Source of the DNA: a virus
Reading direction: 5' to 3' (one strand)
Length of the DNA: 26,760 bases
Virus record (IMG/VR): IMGVR_UViG_3300025674_000311
Span: 1 to 26,760 of that record
Both the position numbers and the translations under genes were made by a program. Below are positions 18,845 to 26,760 of this stretch, piece by piece (the stretch's first letter is position 1; each line of letters opens with the position of its first letter). The notes under the pieces were generated by a model. It was given only the letters and a program-made list of their open reading frames with translations, had not been told where the DNA came from and did not search any database.

Positions 18845-21412
18845 GTGAGTTTTTATACGAACGTCAAAGTTGTTGGTGATTATATCTTCCTTCGTGGTGT
18901 GAATGGTGAAGGTAAGCGATACGATAAGAAGCTGAAGTATAGCCCGGTACGCTTTGTTCCTACGAAAGATAAAACAAAGTATACTACACTTGATGGTAGG
19001 CATGTTGCTCCCGTGAAGTTTGAAACAATAAAGGAAGCTCGTAACTTCATCGAACAATATAAGGATGTAGACAATTTTCCGATTTATGGTTACGATAGGT
19101 ACGACACGACTTTCATTGGGGATGAATATCCCGGTGAGATTGATTATGATTTTTCTAAACTGGTAGTTGCCAATATTGATATTGAGGTTGCGTCTGACGA
19201 AGGGTTTCCTGATCCGAAGTTCGCGTCATCTCCTATCATTTCGATCGCAGTCAAGTTCAACAACAAGTTTCTTGTTTTTGGATATGGAGAACCTGATGGA
19301 TGTAATATCGCAGATACTCTCGCAGCTCGGGGTATTGATTATATTTCTTGTGAAGACGAGCTTGATCTATTGGATCGTTTTATTCGTGCTTGGTCTAGTG
19401 TATACCCTGATATTGTTACGGGATGGAACGTAAACGGATTTGATATTCCGTACATCATCAATCGAATCACTCGCGTCAAGTCTGAAAAAGAAGCTCGTAA
19501 AATCTCTCCTTGGAAACACTATGACTCGCGAACCTTCACAGGTAAGTATGGAGCCGAAGTTACGAACTACTTGATCTCTGGGATTTCTGTTCTTGATTAC
19601 ATCGAGCTTTATCAAAAGTTCACTTATGTAAATCGGGAAAGTTATCGACTTGATTATATTGCCAATGTTGAGCTTGGTGAACGAAAGCTATCTTACTCTG
19701 AGTTTGGTAGTCTTCATACTCTTTACAAAAGAGATTATCATAAGTTCATTGAATATAACGTCAAGGATGTTGAGCTTGTAGAAAGACTTGAAGACAAGAT
19801 GAAGTTGATTGAGATGGTTGCCGCGATGACTTATTCATCGAAGGTAAACTTCGGTGATGTTTTCTCACAGGTTAGAATGTGGGAAAATCTTTGCTATCAT
19901 CATCTCAAGAAAACCAATCGTGTATTTCCTGAAAGAAAGGATGGAGAAAAGACTGCGAAGTTTGAAGGTGCTTATGTAAAAGAACCTCAAGTCGGGTTTC
20001 ATCGTTGGGTAGTTTCTTTTGATTTGAACTCACTCTATCCACATTTGATGATGCAGTATAATCTTTCCCCAGAGAAGTTGCTCACAGAAAATCAGGTGGA
20101 GTCTGATTTGGTTTCTTCTTTCAAGGAAGACGCATGGCGCACTTCTTTGGAGTACGATAAGATTATTGACAAGGAGTTTGATACTTCACTTCTCAAGATA
20201 TATAATCTTACGATCGCACCGAATCTTATGTTCTTCAAAAGAGATTCGCAAGGATTTCTTCCCGAGATTCTTCAAGACCTTTATGACAAAAGAAAAATGT
20301 CAAAGAAGAAGATGATTGAGTGCGAACAAAAAGCACAGACTGTTACAGGTGAAGAAAAACGAAAATATGTAAATCTAATCTCTAAACATAATAACGATCA
20401 GCTTGCCAGAAAGGTTCAGTTGAATAGTGCTTATGGTGCATTGGGAAATGAATACTTTCGTTTCTATGATCTCCGTATTGCCGAGGCTGTAACCAAGGCT
20501 GGTCAACTTTCTATTCGATGGATTGAAAAGAGGATCAATGAGTATTTGAATGAACTATTGAAGACGAGTGATGTTGATTATGTTCTCGCTTCTGATACAG
20601 ACAGCATTTATGTTGTTCTCGATAAACTTGTCGAGTCTGTATTTGAAAATGAAAAAGATAATCACAAGATCGTTCGTTTTCTTGATAAGGTTTGTAACAA
20701 AACTATTGAACCTTACATCGAAGAGTGCTACAATGATCTGGCAGAATATATGAATGCCTATGACCAAAAGATGGTTATGAAGAGAGAAGCAATTGCTTCT
20801 ACTGGTTTGTGGACTGCCAAGAAAAGATACGTTCTCAACGTATATGACAATGAAGGAGTTTCTTATAATGAACCTAAGCTGAAGGTGATGGGTCTTGAAT
20901 CCGTCAAGTCTTCTACGCCGGAAGTTTGTCGAGACAAAATCAAAGACGTTCTTGGAATTATTATGAATGGAACTGAGAAACAGGTTCAGGAATATATTTC
21001 AAACTTCAAGAAAGAGTTTCACAATCTTGCCGCAGAGGATATTGCTTTCCCTCGTGGAGTCAATGGTATCGAACGGTACACCGAAGGCAGAACCTATATA
21101 AAAGGTACACCGATTCATGTGAAGGGATGTATCAACTACAATCGTCTAATTCAAAAACATAATTTGAATTTGACGTATCCGATTATTAAAGATGGAGACA
21201 AAATAAAGTTCATGTACCTAATAGAACCAAATCCAATTGGTGAATCTGTGATCTCTACACAGAATGCTTTGCCTGAAGAGTTTGGTTTGAATGATTATGT
21301 TGATTATGATAAACAGTTTGAGAAGACATTTCTCGATCCTGTAAAAGTATTGTTGAATTGTATTGGATGGAAATCTGAACAAGTCAACACACTAGAAAGG
21401 TTTTTTGGATGA
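18845..21412 (+). CDS. 43: DNA polymerase family B, T4 gp43-like
   Basis: An 855-residue protein (T4 gp43 is 898). GAGGTG at 18836-18841 favours GTG 18845 over the in-frame GTG 18839. The exonuclease domain has NIDIEV with D112 and E114, TGWNVNGFDIPYI and YNVKDVELV. Polymerase motif A is FDLNSLYP with D393, motif B is KVQLNSAYGALGN from 523, and motif C is ASDTDSIYV with D584 and D586. The C-terminus LERFFG resembles the T4 clamp-binding end LDFLFG. It is the replicative polymerase with proofreading, and no key residue is missing. The gene overlaps the ClpP-like gene by four bases. Confidence 0.97.
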   Translation: MSFYTNVKVVGDYIFLRGVNGEGKRYDKKLKYSPVRFVPTKDKTKYTTLDGRHVAPVKFETIKEARNFIEQYKDVDNFPIYGYDRYDTTFIGDEYPGEIDYDFSKLVVANIDIEVASDEGFPDPKFASSPIISIAVKFNNKFLVFGYGEPDGCNIADTLAARGIDYISCEDELDLLDRFIRAWSSVYPDIVTGWNVNGFDIPYIINRITRVKSEKEARKISPWKHYDSRTFTGKYGAEVTNYLISGISVLDYIELYQKFTYVNRESYRLDYIANVELGERKLSYSEFGSLHTLYKRDYHKFIEYNVKDVELVERLEDKMKLIEMVAAMTYSSKVNFGDVFSQVRMWENLCYHHLKKTNRVFPERKDGEKTAKFEGAYVKEPQVGFHRWVVSFDLNSLYPHLMMQYNLSPEKLLTENQVESDLVSSFKEDAWRTSLEYDKIIDKEFDTSLLKIYNLTIAPNLMFFKRDSQGFLPEILQDLYDKRKMSKKKMIECEQKAQTVTGEEKRKYVNLISKHNNDQLARKVQLNSAYGALGNEYFRFYDLRIAEAVTKAGQLSIRWIEKRINEYLNELLKTSDVDYVLASDTDSIYVVLDKLVESVFENEKDNHKIVRFLDKVCNKTIEPYIEECYNDLAEYMNAYDQKMVMKREAIASTGLWTAKKRYVLNVYDNEGVSYNEPKLKVMGLESVKSSTPEVCRDKIKDVLGIIMNGTEKQVQEYISNFKKEFHNLAAEDIAFPRGVNGIERYTEGRTYIKGTPIHVKGCINYNRLIQKHNLNLTYPIIKDGDKIKFMYLIEPNPIGESVISTQNALPEEFGLNDYVDYDKQFEKTFLDPVKVLLNCIGWKSEQVNTLERFFG

Positions 21413-22035
21413 TGATGGAAAACAATAATGAAGAAGTGGTTGAAGTAACGCTCGATGCGTCGAGTTCTGCCAGCGAGGTACTGGGTGCTTTGTTTGGCGG
21501 AGATGGTGACACACTAGATAAGGCTGGCGTGTTCATGTTGATGGATGATATTAAAAATGATTCCGTTCGACCCGCGATTGAGTGGATCTTTCGCCACAAC
21601 TTCTCAAATAACCAACCTGAAAGTTTGACGATGATTATCAATTCGAGTGGTGGATCTGTTACCGATGCGTTTGCTCTTATTGATACAATGCGTGGATCGG
21701 GTATTCCGATTCGCACGATTGGGTTGGGCGAGGTGTCGAGTGCTGCTTTGATGATCTTCATGGCAGGTCAAAAGGGTCATCGTTTACTCACTCCAAATAC
21801 TGCCATTCTATCTCATCAGTATTCTTGGGGAAAGTGGGGTAAGGAACATGAACTTCTTACTGCCAAGAAGGCATTTGATTTGACGGCAAAGATGATTCTG
21901 GATCATTATAAGAAGTGTACCGGAATGAATGAAAAGAAGATTCGTGAGGTTTTGCTTCCTGCTCACGACGTTTGGTTGAGTGCGAAGGAAGCAAAGGCTT
22001 TTGGTATTTGTGACGAGATTAGGGAGCTTCGATAA
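21409..22035 (+). CDS. ClpP-like serine protease
   Basis: A 208-residue protein starting inside the polymerase stop (ATGATGATG; three possible starts). [19 protein letters not shown] (77-95) is the ClpP oxyanion region. The catalytic triad would be S111 (GEVSSAA, matching ClpP GQAASMG), H136 (AILSHQ, matching MIHQ) and D187 ([10 protein letters not shown], matching RDRFLSAPEA). Length and spacing equal bacterial ClpP. Phage ClpP-like proteases often mature capsids, but this one lies between gene 43 and uvsX, suggesting an early or middle role or use of a host Clp ATPase. The 40 N-terminal residues are acidic and not ClpP-like. Confidence 0.88.
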   Translation: MMMENNNEEVVEVTLDASSSASEVLGALFGGDGDTLDKAGVFMLMDDIKNDSVRPAIEWIFRHNFSNNQPESLTMIINSSGGSVTDAFALIDTMRGSGIPIRTIGLGEVSSAALMIFMAGQKGHRLLTPNTAILSHQYSWGKWGKEHELLTAKKAFDLTAKMILDHYKKCTGMNEKKIREVLLPAHDVWLSAKEAKAFGICDEIRELR

Positions 22036-23066
22036 TGAGTGGAACTTTTGATTTTCTAGGTGACTTGAGTAAAATCAATCCTTTCGTAGATCAATACGCA
22101 GACGTTTCATCGTATACTGATACGGGATCGTATATTTTAAATGCTTTGCTTTCTGGTTCCATCTACAAGGGATTGCCGGGAAATAAAATCACTGCGCTTG
22201 CTGGAGAGTCTGCCACAGGAAAGACGTTTTTTCTTATGGGTATGATTCGTCAGTTTCTCACAGACAATCCAAAAGGGGGTGTCATCTTTTTTGAGAGTGA
22301 GTCTGCCATCACGAGTGCGATGTTTGAAGAGCGAGGTATTGATGCTCGTCGAGTCACGATGCTTCCAGTATCCACAGTAGAAGAGTTTCGCACACAAGCC
22401 ATGAACATTCTAAAGAGGATTGGTGATGTTCCTGAAAGTGAACGTCACCCTCTTTTGTTTTGTCTTGATAGTTTGGGTCAGCTCTCTACTTCAAAGGAAG
22501 TTTCTGATGTTACTGAAGGTAATGACAAGAGAGATATGACACGCGCTCCGATGATAAAGGGTGCGTTTCGTGTGTTGACGATTGCCTTGGGTAAGTTGGG
22601 TATTCCTATGATCGTAACCAATCACACTTACGACAGTATTGGTAGCATGTTTCCAACAAAGGAACTTGCTGGTGGTAGTGGTCTAAAGTATTCTGCGGAT
22701 TCGATTGTATTTCTATCCAAGCGAAAGGAAAAGGATGGAACCGAAGTCATTGGTAATGTGGTTCATTGTAGGAATTATAAGTCTCGTCTTACTAAAGAGA
22801 ATAAGATGGTGGATGTTCTTCTTCGCTATGATACTGGTTTGGATCGTTACTACGGTTTGATTGATGTGGCAGTCGATCATGGTATCTTCAAGAAGGTTTC
22901 TACACGCATTGAACTCCCTGATGGGTCAAAGCAATATGCCAAGACGATTATGGAGAATCCTGATAAATACTTCACTAAGGACATTCTCGATCAGATTGAC
23001 GAGGCATGTCAGAAGGAATTTCTTTATGGTTCGGCAATGAAGGAGGTTGAAGATGTGGGAGAGTGA
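22035..23066 (+). CDS. uvsX: RecA-like recombinase, T4 UvsX-like
   Basis: A 343-residue protein with Walker A GESATGKT at 57-64, [19 protein letters not shown] following, a Walker-B-like LLFCLDSLG and a [29 protein letters not shown] block that matches the UvsX DNA-binding region. UvsX forms filaments on single-stranded DNA and drives recombination-dependent replication in T4 with UvsY. T4 UvsX is 391 residues, so this is slightly shorter, like many cyanophage forms. It starts in the previous stop (TAATG) and overlaps the next gene by 14 bases. Confidence 0.93.
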   Translation: MSGTFDFLGDLSKINPFVDQYADVSSYTDTGSYILNALLSGSIYKGLPGNKITALAGESATGKTFFLMGMIRQFLTDNPKGGVIFFESESAITSAMFEERGIDARRVTMLPVSTVEEFRTQAMNILKRIGDVPESERHPLLFCLDSLGQLSTSKEVSDVTEGNDKRDMTRAPMIKGAFRVLTIALGKLGIPMIVTNHTYDSIGSMFPTKELAGGSGLKYSADSIVFLSKRKEKDGTEVIGNVVHCRNYKSRLTKENKMVDVLLRYDTGLDRYYGLIDVAVDHGIFKKVSTRIELPDGSKQYAKTIMENPDKYFTKDILDQIDEACQKEFLYGSAMKEVEDVGE

Positions 23067-23463
23067 AGGAATCAATATCAAAGAGTATTATAGTTTGGTT
23101 GGGCATCCAGATGATCCAACACAAGGCGCAGTTGAAATTACATGCGGTCCTTTTGAGGGGATGATTTATAAATATGCCGACTTCCGTATTGTGAAACCTG
23201 AGACAGAAGATGAGCAACCAAAGGTTGAGTATTCATTCGAGGTCATTCACATTCCAGAAGAGATTCGTGATGTTCAGTATCCCGATGAGATGAAAGAGAG
23301 TTTTGATAAACTTCTGGTAACTATTCTCATGGATTTAGTTCAAGAAGACGTAAGTAAAAGTATGAGGGTTGAGCATGACAACACGGACGGAGACAGTGAT
23401 ATTGGCGAGTCTTTTGAAAGACGAGTCGTTTATAAAAACAGCGGTTCCCTTTCTTCGCAGTGA
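23053..23463 (+). CDS. Unknown protein between uvsX and helicase
   Basis: A 136-residue protein from ATG 23053, chosen because AGGAGG at 23041-23046 is six bases upstream; a TTG at 23047 is in the same frame. It is acidic, with beta-like segments ([35 protein letters not shown]) and a helical end. Its last 89 bases overlap gene 41 in a different frame. T4 has gene 40 at this place, but I see no resemblance to gp40. The function is unknown; position suggests a replication or recombination accessory. Confidence 0.7.
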   Translation: MWESEGINIKEYYSLVGHPDDPTQGAVEITCGPFEGMIYKYADFRIVKPETEDEQPKVEYSFEVIHIPEEIRDVQYPDEMKESFDKLLVTILMDLVQEDVSKSMRVEHDNTDGDSDIGESFERRVVYKNSGSLSSQ

Positions 23464-24742
23464 GTATTTTCACGATCAGGTCGATCGTATTGTATTCGAT
23501 ACGATCATAGATTACATAAACAAATACAATACAAATCCAACAAAAGATTCTTTGCTTATCGAGGTTGAAGAGAAAAAGAACCTTGGTAATTCTTATGAAT
23601 CTGTTGTTGATAAAATCGTTGAGATAGATAAGACTGACACCAACAATGACGAGAAGTGGCTAAACGATACGACCGAAAAGTTTTGTCAAGACAAAGCCAT
23701 CTATAACTCGATCATGGAATCTATTCAGATTCTTAATGGGGAGACAAAGAAAGATAAGGGTGCCATTCCTGCTCTGTTGACAGAAGCACTTTCTGTATCT
23801 TTCGACTCTCATATCGGTCACGATTATATTGAGGACTCCGAAGATCGGTTTGCTTATTACAATCGAAAAGAGGAACACATTCCTTTTGATATTACTTTGT
23901 TGAATGAGATTACAGAAGGCGGATTGATAAACAAAACTCTGAATGTTCTTATGGCATCTCCGGGTGCTGGTAAAACATTGGCAATGTGTCATATGGCAGC
24001 AAGCGCAATGACAGATGGTCACAATGTTTTGTATATTACGCTTGAGATGGCAGAGGAAAAGATTTCTGAGAGAATAGATGCGAACCTGATGAATGTCTCT
24101 ATGGCTGATCTGAAGAATCTTCCGAAACAGCTTTACGATAAGAAGATTGAGTCTTTACGAAAAAAGACGATTGGTAAACTTATCGTAAAGGAGTATCCTA
24201 CCGTTCAAGCTGGAGCAGGACACTTTCGACACTTGGTCAAAGAGCTTTCGATGAAGAAGAAGTTTGTTCCCGATTTGATTTTCATCGACTATATCAATTT
24301 GTGTCAATCTATGGTTTATCGAGGTGCCAATGTAAATAGCTATGAAAAGATCAAAAGCATCGCAGAAGAACTTCGTGGTTTGGCAGTAGAACTTGTCGTT
24401 CCGATCGTTACTGCGACACAGATCAATCGTTCTGGGTCTGCCAGTAGTGATGTTTCGATGGAAGATGTGGCAGAAAGTTTTGGTCTTCCTGCCACGGCAG
24501 ATTTGTTTCTTGCGCTGATTCGTACAGATGAACTGGACGAGATGAATCAGATCATGGTGAAACAGCTCAAGAATCGTTACTCAGATATGACTGCCAAGCG
24601 CAGATTTGTGATTGGAGTTGATCGAAAGAAGATGCGCCTCTTTGATTGTGAGGAGGATGCACAAGATGGTTTGATGAAGGATAGTGACATTTCTTCATCT
24701 ACCAAAAATCGGAATGCGTTTTCCGATTTTATTATTAACTAA
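23375..24742 (+). CDS. 41: Replicative DNA helicase, T4 gp41-like (DnaB family)
   Basis: A 455-residue protein (T4 gp41 is 475). GAGG at 23364-23367 supports ATG 23375. Walker A is ASPGAGKT at 194-201. GHNVLYITLEMAEEKISERIDANLM, VPDLIFIDYINLC and KSIAEELRGLAVE align with T4 gp41 (GHNVLYISMEMAEEVCAKRIDANML; VPTIIIVDYLGIC; KAIAEELRALAVE). It is the hexameric helicase that unwinds the lagging-strand side and works with primase. The start lies inside the preceding gene, so the 5' end overlaps by 89 bases. It closes the replication block. Confidence 0.95.
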   Translation: MTTRTETVILASLLKDESFIKTAVPFLRSEYFHDQVDRIVFDTIIDYINKYNTNPTKDSLLIEVEEKKNLGNSYESVVDKIVEIDKTDTNNDEKWLNDTTEKFCQDKAIYNSIMESIQILNGETKKDKGAIPALLTEALSVSFDSHIGHDYIEDSEDRFAYYNRKEEHIPFDITLLNEITEGGLINKTLNVLMASPGAGKTLAMCHMAASAMTDGHNVLYITLEMAEEKISERIDANLMNVSMADLKNLPKQLYDKKIESLRKKTIGKLIVKEYPTVQAGAGHFRHLVKELSMKKKFVPDLIFIDYINLCQSMVYRGANVNSYEKIKSIAEELRGLAVELVVPIVTATQINRSGSASSDVSMEDVAESFGLPATADLFLALIRTDELDEMNQIMVKQLKNRYSDMTAKRRFVIGVDRKKMRLFDCEEDAQDGLMKDSDISSSTKNRNAFSDFIIN

Positions 24743-24781
24743 ATAAAAGGACAGATTTTTGTCAATCAAAGGAGAATCATT

Positions 24782-24961
24782 ATGTCTGTTGAACTATTAA
24801 AGAGTGTTTTCGATATTATCGTTCACGTTGTTGGAGTTGCAGCTATTGTAGCTACGCTTACTCCTAACGAGAGTGACAATAAGATCGTCAAGTTTATTCT
24901 CGACACCGTGAATGTTCTTGGCGCAAACTTCGGCAAGGCGTCGAACGACACCAATGCGTAG
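24782..24961 (+). CDS. Small hydrophobic phage protein
   Basis: A 59-residue protein with AAAGGAG upstream and a CTAAATA box at 24739. Residues 8-27 are hydrophobic (VFDIIVHVVGVAAIVATLTP), a probable membrane or amphipathic helix, followed by NESDNKIVKFILDTVNVLGANFGKA. This pattern (hydrophobic segment, LTPxxxD, then xxDxLGxNxGxA) is shared by many very small phage proteins of unknown role. It is followed directly by a strong terminator. It may be membrane-associated; the role is unknown. Confidence 0.7.
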   Translation: MSVELLKSVFDIIVHVVGVAAIVATLTPNESDNKIVKFILDTVNVLGANFGKASNDTNA

Positions 24962-24969
24962 GTTTGACC

Positions 24970-25020
24970 AATAACCCAGAGTTTGGGTCACGCAACCTAG
25001 ACTCTGGGTTATTGCTTTTT
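24970..25020 (+). terminator. Very strong intrinsic terminator
   Basis: AATAACCCAGAGT (24970-24982) pairs perfectly with ACTCTGGGTTATT (25001-25013), 13 pairs, then GC and five T bases (25016-25020). It ends the replication-side transcript. The next ATG is only four bases past the T run, so the deaminase gene must be expressed from read-through or an unseen promoter. Confidence 0.9.
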
Positions 25021-25023
25021 ATT

Positions 25024-25446
25024 ATGGAAAACGCGAAAGTATTAGAGATACTTGCTGACATTGCTCGTGACCTTGATCGAGACATGAATCGTACTGGTGC
25101 GAGACATGCTGCGGCAATCGTATATAAAAATCAAATCATATCCTACGGGGTAAATCAGAAGAAGTCACACCCGTTTCATTCTCGTTTTTCGGAGCATGAT
25201 GATGCCATCTTTCTACACGCAGAGACAGATGCCATCAAGAATGCTTTGAGACAGATTTCCGAGGATGATATGGAAAAGGCAACTCTGTATGTTTGCCGTG
25301 TAAAGTATGATTCTAATGGACCGGGAAAGAAACTGACATGGGGTAACTCGAAACCTTGTATCGGCTGTCAGCGCGCCATTGCTAACTTTGGTATAAAGGA
25401 CGTTATTTATTCAAATGATGGCGACGGAAACCACTCTCTCTTATAA
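25024..25446 (+). CDS. CMP/dCMP-deaminase-family protein
   Basis: A 140-residue protein from ATG 25024. The zinc deaminase signature is HAE at 65-67 and PCxxC at 111-115 (PCIGC), with GARHAAAIVYKNQIISYGVN as the opening strands. Enzymes of this fold deaminate dCMP, cytidine or related bases; T4-type dCMP deaminase supplies dUMP for dTMP, which would fit the dUTPase here. The protein is shorter than T4 Cd (193) and the substrate cannot be fixed. No ribosome site precedes the ATG, which lies directly after a terminator. The frame is open upstream from a TTG at 24964, but that would run through the terminator stem. Confidence 0.85.
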   Translation: MENAKVLEILADIARDLDRDMNRTGARHAAAIVYKNQIISYGVNQKKSHPFHSRFSEHDDAIFLHAETDAIKNALRQISEDDMEKATLYVCRVKYDSNGPGKKLTWGNSKPCIGCQRAIANFGIKDVIYSNDGDGNHSLL

Positions 25447-25449
25447 ATA
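25442..25449 (+). promoter_or_regulatory. T4-type late promoter TATAAATA
   Basis: An exact late box overlapping the last codons of the deaminase-like gene (25442-25449). The predicted start is near 25455, giving a 27-base leader with GGGGGGAG before ATG 25482. It marks the return to late genes. Confidence 0.7.
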
Positions 25450-25481
25450 ATATTGTATTGTTTTAAGGGGGGAGACGGGCA

Positions 25482-26519
25482 ATGGCAACGCTGTCTATAA
25501 ATGAATTAAGAAAGCGTGATAATTTTGTAAAGTTTCGTACAAAAATCGTAAATAAGGAAGATTTTTGTATGCCGGGAGATGGAACTTGTTATAAGATTGG
25601 TTATAAAAAAACAACCGAACATAACAAATTTATTAAATCTCTTTTTGGTAGTTCTTCTGGGGGGACATTGGCTAAGCTGGAAAAATGGTATGCAAATGCT
25701 AAAGGGTTTCCTGCCTATTACGGAAGTAAACAAATATCTGTAACGTGGTCAAATATACATAAAGATTCATCTTTTGGTGGAAGGCAAACAACAGGAACCG
25801 AAAAAGAGGATATACAATTAGCTAGATTAATTAAACTCATAAATGAAGCCAAAGATGAAATTGGTGAGGACAGTATTAGTATTAAATTCAAAACAAAAAC
25901 TTGGCGAGGTATAGCTGGAGCAGAGTCCACGCCGGGAACTCCAAAATCTGATTTTCATTTAACTGATGTTAATGGAAATGCTAAGGTTTTTATTTCACAT
26001 AAAGATGGTAAGGGTGTCAAAGCATTTGGGCAATGGGGTGGTATTACTAAACAAGCCGATGGAAAGAATCCAGCAGATCGAGGTGTTATAAGTGAGGATA
26101 AAGAAGTTTTGGATTTTGTTGAGGCAATTAAGGCTAGATTTCCTGTAGGTAGTCAATTTCCAAAGGGTGTTACACTTGCCCGAAAGATTAAATCAAGAAA
26201 CTTAAAAAATCGTGCTGTTTATGGTCCTTCTTATAAGTCCGGCGCAAAAGGAAGTATAGATAATTGTGATATGCTTCTACAAGGAACTATTGATTTAAAA
26301 AGGGTTGGAAATACTAAAACTTTTGTAATTTCAGCAGATGGTTCTGAGCATTTAAATGGAGACGCTATGACAGGTCAAGCAGCTCCGACATTGATGGTGA
26401 TGTTTAAGGGAGTTAATAGAAAAGATTTTGGTATTATCGGGGCAAGGTTTAGTATTTATCCACTTGGTGGTAGAGCAAATATATTAGAACCCTGGCCAGA
26501 TGATATGAGGGCAAAGTAA
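25482..26519 (+). CDS. Putative PD-(D/E)XK-like nuclease-fold protein
   Basis: A 345-residue protein. TPGTPKSDFHLTDVNG followed by KVFISHKDGK (about 150-176) has the spacing of a PD-(D/E)XK core: P-K-S-D, a turn, then a beta strand ending in S-H-K in place of E-x-K. AFGQWGGI follows. An N-terminal region (1-125) and a C-terminal region rich in glycine and aromatic residues have no known motif. DNA here is clearly more AT-rich in third positions (AAA, GTT, ATT) than the replication genes, suggesting a different origin. It is driven by a late promoter. Nuclease function is a hypothesis from one motif; a structural protein is the main alternative. Confidence 0.6.
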   Translation: MATLSINELRKRDNFVKFRTKIVNKEDFCMPGDGTCYKIGYKKTTEHNKFIKSLFGSSSGGTLAKLEKWYANAKGFPAYYGSKQISVTWSNIHKDSSFGGRQTTGTEKEDIQLARLIKLINEAKDEIGEDSISIKFKTKTWRGIAGAESTPGTPKSDFHLTDVNGNAKVFISHKDGKGVKAFGQWGGITKQADGKNPADRGVISEDKEVLDFVEAIKARFPVGSQFPKGVTLARKIKSRNLKNRAVYGPSYKSGAKGSIDNCDMLLQGTIDLKRVGNTKTFVISADGSEHLNGDAMTGQAAPTLMVMFKGVNRKDFGIIGARFSIYPLGGRANILEPWPDDMRAK

Positions 26520-26525
26520 TAAATC

Positions 26526-26760
26526 ATGCAAACATTCATACAATACTTGACAGAAGACGCGAATAAAAATCTACATCTTGAACATCTTGAAGACTTGATG
26601 TTTCTGTACGGTATTGATGGTATGCGTTCTGGTATCAACTTCGTTCGTTCTATTCGAGACATGCTTGTCGGAAAATCCAAGAAGAAAGTTGATCTACATG
26701 TAAAATGGGATGGTGCCCCTGCTATATTTGCCGGAACCGATCCTGAAGATGGAAAGTTTT
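26526..26760 (+). CDS. Partial protein with IPI-like leader and ligase-like KxDG motif
   Basis: 78 codons are visible; the gene runs off the right edge. It starts MQTFIQYLTE, again like the T4 internal-protein leader with an L-x-E site at 8-10. At 60-63 it has KWDG in HVKWDGAPAIFAG, matching motif I (K-x-D-G) of covalent nucleotidyltransferases such as DNA and RNA ligases, where Lys takes the AMP. A family of T4-like phage proteins with KWDGAPA exists (annotated DUF6267 as I recall). No ribosome site stronger than GAGGG is visible. Ligase activity is unproven. Confidence 0.65.
   Translation, partial: MQTFIQYLTEDANKNLHLEHLEDLMFLYGIDGMRSGINFVRSIRDMLVGKSKKKVDLHVKWDGAPAIFAGTDPEDGKF

Noticed and set aside
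23167-23174. An exact TATAAATA box inside the gene after uvsX.
   Set aside because: It lies in coding sequence (Ile-Tyr-Lys-Tyr codons) with no gene start placed to use it; probably chance.
1-26760. CRISPR array or insertion sequence.
   Set aside because: No regularly spaced direct repeats, terminal inverted repeats with transposase, or target duplications were seen; the repeats present are explained above.

Overview
The window is a piece of a large, tailed, T4-superfamily (myovirus) phage genome. The main evidence is the replication block at 14123-24742, which encodes recognisable relatives of T4 gp45 (clamp), gp44 and gp62 (clamp loader), RegA, gp43 (DNA polymerase), UvsX and gp41 (helicase), all on the + strand and closely packed. 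Exact T4-type late promoter boxes (TATAAATA) precede structural-looking genes. PhoH, Hsp20, a MoxR/CobS-like ATPase and a T7-lysozyme-like amidase recall T4-like phages of cyanobacteria and alphaproteobacteria. A protein resembling the spike base protein of the Rhodobacter gene transfer agent hints at an alphaproteobacterial host. The host is an inference and is not shown by the sequence.

Layout. 1-2793: late/structural-type genes starting from a divergent late promoter, including a spike-base-like protein, a small HNH-like protein and a coiled-coil membrane protein. 2794-3448: a mostly non-coding control region with one tiny Arg-rich peptide, two back-to-back hairpins, a long GC hairpin and a good sigma70-type promoter. 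3449-7706: a GC-richer, strongly codon-biased three-gene unit: a basic protein, a large HExxH plus VWA protein with an acidic repeat linker, and a MoxR/CobS-like AAA+ ATPase. 7729-10771: six tRNA genes (Ile-UAU, Thr-UGU, Arg-UCU, Lys-UUU, Leu-UAA, Pro-UGG) mixed with small ORFs, a high-GC pentapeptide-repeat gene, fragments related to the tRNA-Leu 3' half, and a striking pseudoknot-forming sequence at 10562-10684 that looks like an unassigned structured RNA. 10790-14133: SprT-like metalloprotease, PhoH, dUTPase, glycosyltransferase-like protein and DUF3310 protein. 14123-24742: the replication and recombination block, into which hsp20, an amidase endolysin and a ClpP-like protease are inserted. 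24782-26760: a small membrane protein, a strong terminator, a CMP/dCMP-deaminase-like protein, then late-promoter-driven genes again (a PD-(D/E)XK-like protein and the start of a protein with a ligase-like KxDG motif).

How it fits together. gp45/44/62, gp43 and gp41 would form the replisome. UvsX supports recombination-dependent replication, RegA controls early mRNA translation, and dUTPase, deaminase and DUF3310 proteins act on nucleotides. In T4 the sliding clamp also activates late promoters, which links the replication block to the TATAAATA boxes at both ends of the window. Several proteins begin with a T4 internal-protein-like leader (MK-T/S-Y/F...-I/L-x-E), which suggests capsid-packaged cargo.

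The best candidates for new biology are the pseudoknotted RNA in the tRNA cluster, the HExxH-VWA/MoxR unit, the predicted packaged proteins, the possible RNA thermometer before hsp20 and a repeated leader element at 7819 and 12070. All calls were made by reading the sequence; no database search or folding program was run.
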